Positions 26,629 to 34,200 of a stretch of DNA of 37,117 bases are shown piece by piece. Origin of the DNA: Amoebophrya sp. A120 (lineage: Eukaryota; Sar; Dinophyceae; Syndiniales; Amoebophryaceae). Location: NCBI GenBank assembly GCA_905178155.1, contig CAJINV010000029.1, forward strand, positions 64,841-101,957. The letters are read 5' to 3'. Under the pieces are notes generated by a model. The model made no database searches and was not told the origin of the DNA. It saw only the letters and a program-made list of their open reading frames with translations. Numbering within the stretch: the first letter of the stretch is position 1; each line of letters begins with the position of its first letter. The position numbers and the translations under genes are program-made.

Positions 26629-28806
26629 CTATGAAAAACCGAAACACAAAAACATAAAAACCGCGTCTGCAAAGGGTTTTCCAAACGTCGCGCGAGCGTC
26701 CTCATGAATGTCCAACTGTTTAGCTCCGGCTTGAAGATAGTCGCGTTGCGGTCCGATAGCAATATTCAATCCATGTGAAGAAGTAGCTGTTCCCATCCAC
26801 GGGGCCCCGCCAGGTAGTTGTCCGCTGCTCTTCTCTCGTCCAGCGGCCCCCGACGGCAAAGATGATGCTAATGCTCTTGTAGAAGAACGACTGGTCGTGG
26901 TATGGCGCTGGTTGTTCTTTTCACCCTTCTCAAACGGCTTCGCGGTCTTATGATTCCCTTTATGCGCGGCCTTGCTTTCCTGTTTTGCCCTTCGTCTTTC
27001 TGCTTTCCGTTTTTTCTTGGCGTGCCGTGCCGCCCGAGGCGTCTCGATCTTCGGCAACCCTCGTACCCGGCTCGCAGACCGGGAACTTTTTCGCCGGTTT
27101 TTGGCAGAGATTACCGGAGGCGGTTTGTTCGAAGATGTGTTGCTGCTCGAAAGTGCGTTGGCTGAAGACTTCCTGTGTTCTGGTTTCTCTGTGCCGATAG
27201 AAGTAATAGCTGATGCCATACCACGGCTAGATGCGGCGGACTGGTTCAACATCTCCTTTTGCGGTTTATCAACATGAGTGGTAGTTATTTTCCGCGGGCC
27301 ACCTCCCGATGCTGCTACTGCTGCTGCTGCTACCCCGGAGGAAGAAACCGTAGGTGCAGCGTCTTGCCCCGGCATTTTGTCCACCTGCTTGTCTTGAAGA
27401 TTCGGGAGAGAATAAGATTGCTTCTTTTCCGGTTCTACTTGATCAGCCGCTGGAACAGTGGTAGTCTTGCCTGATCGTCCCGTCGGAAGACTACCCCGAG
27501 CAGCTGTGTTGTCCAATCCAAATTCCACCCTCGATGACTGGGACGTGCCTTTAACGCCTGTTTCGCCGCGGCTCTCGTAGCTTGAGGGCCGTGTGGGTAG
27601 AGATGATACTGCTTTTCCCGGAACCTTTAGTTGTCCTGGAACTGCGGTGTCGTGGCCGCCGGCTAGATCATGCTTAGTGGTGTGTGTTTCCCCAGGTTTT
27701 GTCGCAGTGTGCTGCCCGTGTTCGGTCGAACCGCAAATATTTTGCGGCGCCGTCCTCTCTCGTGAGATGGGGTTGAAACCGTTTCGATTCCGATCTGCAG
27801 TCTTGATGTCGGCCGACGCGGCATTCTTCGTCCGATGCAGCGACTTGGAAGATGTGGAAGTTGCGGCTCTTGCCGAGGCACGGTTACAAACTTTTTGCTG
27901 CGCGACAAGCCCAATCGCAGTTGTTTCGCTTCGCAAAACTGCAAAATCGTCTGTCGACGGACTGGAGAGGCGCCGGGCGCGCTGGTCCTCTTGCTGACTC
28001 GCGTACAGCTGTCCTCTACTCTCGGTCTTGACTAGGGCGGCGCTCGAGCAGCTGCTACTTGAAGTAGTAGTCTTTGGGGCTTGCTCCGTAGAAGTGCGCT
28101 TGGTCCCCGTCGCCGCAGAGGACGCTACGGTTTCTGCTCCCGTTTCGCAGTTCATCGTTGTGATCTTACTACTCCCGGCACCCCCACCCGCAGCTCCAGC
28201 TCTAGCTGAAATTATTGAAGCAGCAGCTGTTGTGGTTGTCAACATGCAGCTGCTGGTGGTTGCAAGCTTGCTGGTGGAGGAAGAAGACGGTGCGCAGCTC
28301 GTTTTACTGCCACTTGCTTTCGAAGCTCCTTCATTATCATTTCCCCCTGCTTTTTTCCCACCTTGATGCCCATTTTTCCCAGTCGCACATGTTCGTTCCA
28401 CCGCCGGTTGATGTAGTTGTTGTTCACCTGATGTAGTGGTTGTGCTGCTGGCACCGGCTGCAAAATTGGCTTTTGAAGATGTCGTAGTTGTACCAGGAAC
28501 AGTTGCAACTGCTGCATTCTGCTTCGCGCCGTTCTTTATTCCCGCGGACTTTCCGATGTTGCCTTTAGTCGTAGTTGTGCCCTTGGAACAACCTTTAGTC
28601 AACACGCCACTGGGCGGCGGTCCAGGAAGTGGATGAGCCGGCCCGTCGCGATTTCTGTGGAGCGATTCCGGGCGGCGGCGAGCGTTAACTGGCATGTTGA
28701 GCGGCCGGCTGTTGAACTCCTGCAGGGTCTGCAACACTCCCCCACGACTGCTGCCCCGGGGGCGTCCCAGGCTCTTTTCGCGCGGCGGGGGCTTGGAAGA
28801 TGCCAT
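26629..28806 (-). CDS. Gene 4: intronless 725-residue low-complexity basic protein, function unknown
   Basis: Single ORF from ATG 28806 to TAG at 26629. It is rich in Ser, Thr, Ala, Gly and Lys, with Thr tracts (KGTTTTKGNIG, TTSSKANFAAGASS) and a strongly basic patch around residues 590-650 (HAKKKRKAERRRAKQE) that resembles a bipartite nuclear localisation signal. The codon-long stretch without stops and clear basic cluster favour a real gene, although Ser/Thr-rich low-complexity ORFs can arise by chance. Unlike its neighbours it contains no introner. It ends only about 75 bp before the open frame of gene 3, on the same strand, so the two could be exons of one transcript joined by an intron I cannot place. 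Confidence 0.6.
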   Translation of the reverse strand: MASSKPPPREKSLGRPRGSSRGGVLQTLQEFNSRPLNMPVNARRRPESLHRNRDGPAHPLPGPPPSGVLTKGCSKGTTTTKGNIGKSAGIKNGAKQNAAVATVPGTTTTSSKANFAAGASSTTTTSGEQQLHQPAVERTCATGKNGHQGGKKAGGNDNEGASKASGSKTSCAPSSSSTSKLATTSSCMLTTTTAAASIISARAGAAGGGAGSSKITTMNCETGAETVASSAATGTKRTSTEQAPKTTTSSSSCSSAALVKTESRGQLYASQQEDQRARRLSSPSTDDFAVLRSETTAIGLVAQQKVCNRASARAATSTSSKSLHRTKNAASADIKTADRNRNGFNPISRERTAPQNICGSTEHGQHTATKPGETHTTKHDLAGGHDTAVPGQLKVPGKAVSSLPTRPSSYESRGETGVKGTSQSSRVEFGLDNTAARGSLPTGRSGKTTTVPAADQVEPEKKQSYSLPNLQDKQVDKMPGQDAAPTVSSSGVAAAAVAASGGGPRKITTTHVDKPQKEMLNQSAASSRGMASAITSIGTEKPEHRKSSANALSSSNTSSNKPPPVISAKNRRKSSRSASRVRGLPKIETPRAARHAKKKRKAERRRAKQESKAAHKGNHKTAKPFEKGEKNNQRHTTTSRSSTRALASSLPSGAAGREKSSGQLPGGAPWMGTATSSHGLNIAIGPQRDYLQAGAKQLDIHEDARATFGKPFADAVFMFLCFGFS

Positions 28807-29270
28807 AATATAATCGCCAGTGGTGCGGGAGGTTACTTAATCTTGAGGCGTGGTTGTCACGACCAGGGATATCGAGGCAGGTGGTGATGTGTTGAAAGCT
28901 ACTGGCAAGAGTTCCATAGCTATCTATCTGAACTTGGAACAAGGTAGAAGGCCGCGGCTCGGGTCTATACACTCCGTCGCACTGTCTCTCGCTCGGTAGC
29001 TGTGAAGCACTTGCGGGTTTGCGGCTGTCTTCGGTTCACTCCGGAAGCTTGCAGTGATGATTCTCTCTGCTTCGCTGACCAATTGTTAGTCCTCTGTGAG
29101 ACAATACGAAAGCGCCGCTCCTCTCCCTGCTGCGTGCTCAAGTATACCCTCAAGAACACGGGCAACCCACACTGAGACTGCAGGGGCGGCACTTTTACTA
29201 GCTAGTGGCCGAAGGTATTGGCGTGAGCGCTCCAGGCGTTATTCGATTCTAGCACGCGCTCAGACAATTA
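28807..29270. other. Upstream region of gene 4
   Basis: Mixed-composition sequence upstream of ATG 28806 on the - strand. No introner ends, RNA gene or convincing ORF seen. Confidence 0.35.
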
Positions 29271-30560
29271 ACAACACGCACCGGCAGGGGCAGAGGCGCA
29301 AGGGCGCGGGGCGGGCGGCTTGCGCGCCAGCGAGCCCACGCCGACATTCATGGGCCACACCGACAACCGACAATGGGCGCCCAGGCTGCACCGCGCTAGC
29401 CGGCCATACGGAGGGCGGAGCACGTCTGGACACTCACAAAGGGCCGCCGCGCCCCTTCCCCACAAAGCGGGGCGCAATCAATGCACGGCAGGCTAGAAGC
29501 CATGGGGCTGGCGGCCGGCTCCACGCGTGGGGCTGGCCGCTCACAGAGAAAACGCGCGGCCCGCCGGGCTGGGCCAGTGGCGCAAAACCGAGGACCCCCA
29601 ACAAATGGCCACGCACATGGCGCGGGGGGCCGCGGGAAAAATGCAAAGCCAACCCAAGCAAGCCAATGCGAGCCAAAGTGGCCCACGTGGCACCACCCCC
29701 CTGCCACCCGCCTGCCTCCCCATCCAGACGACGCAGGCTCACAGATACAACAAAAACTAACGCACGCCACGCCGGCCCTGGCTCGTCATCCATCCGGAAT
29801 TTGCCCCGCATGCCTTCCCAACAAGCGCGCCGCGGCCTCTCTGCCAGCGGGTGCAGTTGTGCGCGCCCTCGGGCTACGCGCCCCCAACCCCCAGGCGCTT
29901 GCTTGCCAGCGAAGTGCCGGCGCAACCTAACCCGCAACCGCGCGGGCGCGCCCGCCCCGCCGGCGGGCCAGCCGGTCCGCGGAAAGGCCGGGGGGCAACA
30001 TACGGGCGCGCAGGGTAGGCAAGTGGGGGGGGGCGCGTGCTGCCCGCCCGGCCGCGTCTTCGCCCAAGGCCAGACCGGCCGCAGCCCCGCCACGGCGTCA
30101 CAGAGAAACCACCCCCACACGCCCACCACGGACGAGCTGTGGGGCGCACTCTCTCAGGAAATGAGAGAGCGCCGGCGACATCGGGGCCCCCTCGTAGGCG
30201 TCGTCGTACTCAGCCAGCTGCTGGACCGAAAAGTAGGCGAGGCCCCACGCGCGCACCGCCCAGGGCCTCAGGCCTCGCCCCATGCATCGGCGTCGCCCCG
30301 CTCGGCCCCCGCGCCCAGCAGCACATACAAGCACACGGCACAGGCCCCGCCGGGAATCTAATCAACAGCGAGCGCGGCAGCATTGGGTGCCGGCTTCATG
30401 TTGTCGAGGTGCTGCGCGCGGTAGATACGGCCCCCGATGTTGATGGCCGGGCGCCGTCTTGGCGGCGGCGCGCACCGCGACCACCTTGCCCGGGCCCTGC
30501 CAACCCGCGCGCCCCTTCTGCCCTGAGGAAACTACAACCACGGAGGGGCCACGCGCGTCT
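29271..30560. other. GC-rich block 2, no gene recognised
   Basis: About 1.3 kb of very GC-rich DNA with overlapping long ORFs on both strands, all Arg/Pro/Ala/Gly-rich and without motifs. The longest + strand ORF (29096-30361, 421 codons) is best explained by base composition. Shares GGGGCTGGCGGCCGGC with GC block 1 (29504-29519 here). A hairpin CTCTCTCA...TGAGAGAG lies near 30150-30168. Confidence 0.45.
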
Positions 30561-31254
30561 CGCGGACGCTGGTCCGAGTCCACAAATTGCCCTGCTGATT
30601 GTTTTGATTATTGAAAGGCACTGCGGTCTCTTTCAGACATAAAACGCAAAGTTCTGCGCTTTCCTGTCTTGTTGTGTTTGTTGACTTAGAGTGAACATCT
30701 GACTTAGAATGAACATCCTGACGGGCTGTCAGATCCTGGCGGGCTGTTAGATCTGAGCTCAGCCACTCTTGGGCCCGAAAGATTCGCGGTTGTTCTCTTT
30801 TTAAAACATGTTCATTTATTCCAACATTTACCAGTATCAAAAAAAGTTTATTGTATTCCTTATTCTTGTTTATCTTTATCGCCGGGTTCATTGCTATAAG
30901 CCAAAAAAAGTTCGCAATTCGATCCATACAGTTGAGCAAGATCATACAGCAGCATTATTCCTGGATCATGCTTCTCGTATCAGAATCAGTTCGTTGAAAT
31001 AGAAAGTTTTCAGGTTATGTGTCGTACTAAACTTGTTTCAAATGAGGACTTTCGAAATTCGCAAAAAAACTGTTGCACAGCAATTGCGGTACTTGACCAC
31101 CAGAATGCGTTCTTTTTAATCTTAATTACTTACACCTGCTGTCGTTGGGAAAAGTTGACTAAAATTCGTTGTTGTAAACTTAAAGCGAAATCACATAGCA
31201 CTTAAGTCCGTGTAAAAAATTGAAATTGGTTCCTGAAGACTCTTGCATTGTCTA
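30561..31254. other. AT-rich intergenic stretch 3' of gene 5
   Basis: AT-rich sequence between GC block 2 and the gene 5 stop. It includes two near-identical short pairs, ACTTAGAGTGAACATC/ACTTAGAATGAACATC (30684 and 30701) and CTGTCAGATC/CTGTTAGATC (30726 and 30745). No gene recognised. Confidence 0.4.
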
Positions 31255-34200
31255 CTACGACCACTTTCCACCAAAACCAGAGCTTCCCACCTTCCGCTGC
31301 GGATTACTCTCCGTGCTAGAAGATTCACCAGACTCCGGCGATCGCTTAATCTTAGAAGGCAGAGGCGTTGTCTGGGTTTCGGTTTCGCTAGCTGACAGGG
31401 TCGTCGTGGTGGTGGTCTCCGGGGAAAATTTTAAACCGTTGGTCAAATGATTTTTTTCCTGTGGAGGTGTCCCGTTATTTCTACTGGTGAAGGTGGAACT
31501 ACTGCTGCTACCACACTTAGCCGATTGTTCGTCCGCCTTCAAACGACTAATTTCGACCGCTGCGTTCCACTCTTTCAGACAGAGCTCCGCCTGCGTTTCC
31601 ACGGCGACTAAAACCTTCGCAGCATGTTCTTGCGAGGACTGCTGCTGGTGGGGTGTATTTTTTTTCGCCTGGTCTTGTTTCAGCGCCCTCGTGGGGGTCG
31701 AGGTAGTCCCGACGTGCTGCAGTGTGTCAAACCCCGGCGGCGTCGAAGCAGGAAAAATAACTTGGGGGATTCTATCCATTGCAAATACGTTCGGGTCTGG
31801 AGGAATGCAAAGTTTGTCATGCTTCACAGAGATGTTGATGTTTGTTGTCGAATGCACCCAAAAGCATCACAACTTGCGCGAAAGCTTTCAAATGCTTTAC
31901 TCTTCGGCATGAGCAGTTCGCCTCTCGTGTGGAAAGGAATGAGCAGCATTTGCCGTTTATGCAACACAGATTTTTGCGCGATTCAGATTCAGCATGAAGA
32001 CAGGTTGCCATTTTTTTCAGACCCAGACACATTTGCAATCCATATATTCCAACCAGCGACAAAACCTCCGTTGTGCGGTTACAAAGCTCCGAACCGGGGG
32101 CAACGTAGAGGAGGTAGTTGATCGTGCTCGTTTCTGTTTTATTTTGTTCGGTAACGCCGAGAAAGTTGCGGAGGATGTTTGTTCCTGTAGTAGTTGCTGT
32201 TGTAGCTCCTGCTGTTCCACCTTCCACCACGTTCATGAGAATGAACAATCCGAGGTTCTGTCTGTGTCGCGGTTTCAAAATCAGCAGTCTCTCCCTGGTA
32301 TACACGGCAAATGCGTCTGGGTCATCTGGAACAAGACGTGCACCAACTTGTCATGCTGTCTTTCAAATTGTTTTAGAAAAATCTGTATTGCACGAACAGC
32401 AACAGGACGCTTCCAGTTTATGCTACGTGGGATTTTCTCATCTTCAAAAGGGCCCTTGGAAGCAATCTGTGATGCTAGCGCATACATCAACGGCCATGCA
32501 AAATGTGCATGACAATAAAACGTGGTTGCAATTTTCACCTAGATCCAGGCAACAACATATTGGCATTTGATAACTGCCGGAAACGACGATGGTATCGGTC
32601 ACCGCAAACACGATGTTGCACACGACACATTTATGCACTACAAAAGTACTCTCGCAGTCGTAGTAAGTGGAGCTGGAATTGCAGGCACGCATATACAGAT
32701 CTTTCTCTTAAAGTTCAAACCGCATTGCAAGTTTACGACTATATCTCATGCTGTTGTGGAAATTCAAATTGATTCTCATTCGATTCCTACTACGTCCTAC
32801 GATACTCTTGCACAGGATACCACTCGACTGACCGCAACTTGCGAGACCAGATTCTTTTCAGCGACCGAATGTTCGTGGGGTTATTCGGCTTGGACGCTCC
32901 TGCACGAGATTCCTCAAAGGCGATGCACAGTGCTCCGTCTTGTTGTCGTGTTAAGAAGAAACTCGGGTGGAGGGAAGTTATTTGATGCTTCACCGTTTTG
33001 GTTTCTTGCGTGGGGATGTTATTTTTTGCTGGTTCATCTACTTGCTTGTTTATTTCCTGACTCATTTTTCCCTGCTCGTGGACGAAGTTCTGCTTCTGCC
33101 CTTCGACAAATATTTCGTGGCACTTCACGGTCATGCGGCTGGCCCAGGAACATTCGAAGGGGAGCAGGAGTGCCGCAAGGCTATCCTGTGCAAAACTATC
33201 GTACTCGTAGTAATCGCAGTCATGCATGACAAATTCCTTTTTCGAGCGATTTCAGCATGAGAAATTCCATTTGTCATGCTGAGCCAATTTGTATTGCAAT
33301 ACTACGAACACGATACTTATGCGATGCATAAAGGCCCCGCACCGAAGGTGTGGACGCCTTGCCGGTACGAAACAGCCGCTCCGGTATCCAGTCTGAAAAT
33401 ACTTATGTCTGGGTCCTCTCTTGATGAAACCTGTGATGCTGCATTTCGCATGAATGCAACAGTTTCAATGGCAGCCAGGCATGACAAGCTTTTGTTCGGA
33501 ACTCGCTTTCTGATACGTATAATACACGCATGACAAATTGCGTTTCTGCATCATAAGGAAAGCTACCCACTTGCTGCTGATGCAACACAAATTTGGCAGG
33601 AAAAATACAAAACGCGCATTACAAGTTCCACCATGATTCCAGATCAAGACACATTTACAATGCATATCCGCGTCGGCACGCAAATTGTCCTTTTCTGAAT
33701 TTGGGAATAGGTAGGACGTGTCGGACAAGAGGCTCTGCAGCAGCTGTTCTTGGGCGGGAAAGAACGGCATTTCCTTCTTGAGTGAAGAACAACCGGCACC
33801 TGCTCCTGGGCGAGCGAAATCTTCTCCGCGTCGCGGAATATTTCGTTGAAACTGGAAGAATATACGATGCAAAAGCATCGTACTAGTACAAATTCTTGCA
33901 TATACAAATTAGCCCAGCATTACAAATTAAATTTGTAATGCTGAGTTACCTTGACAAAGAGATTTCGATTTGTGATGCATAACTGCAATTACTACGAGTA
34001 CGATACTTTTGCACAGGATAAGGAACTTCCCGACCAGGGATGTCGCACGGGACAAAACTTCTTCGAAAGGAGTTGCGAACGGGCGGCGAAGATCAAAGGC
34101 GGTTGTCTTTATTTCGGGCACGGAGAGCAGTTTCAGCTCTTCTAGTGCGGTGGAGGCAGGGTACGGTTGCGGTGCCACGGCCGTTTCGCTGATTGCCACC

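Noticed and set aside
27300-28500. + strand Val/Ala-rich ORFs opposite gene 4
   Set aside because: They are complements of Thr/Ser-rich codon runs in gene 4 and show no independent features.
29096-30361. 421-codon + strand ORF in GC block 2
   Set aside because: Arg/Pro/Ala-rich translation without motifs, with equally long ORFs in several frames on both strands; expected from base composition.
32017-32220. Gln-rich frame (EQQELQQQLLQEQ) as the true frame of the 32298-32045 exon
   Set aside because: It also joins in frame downstream, but it has an in-frame TGA upstream, while the other frame is continuous through both flanking introner joins.
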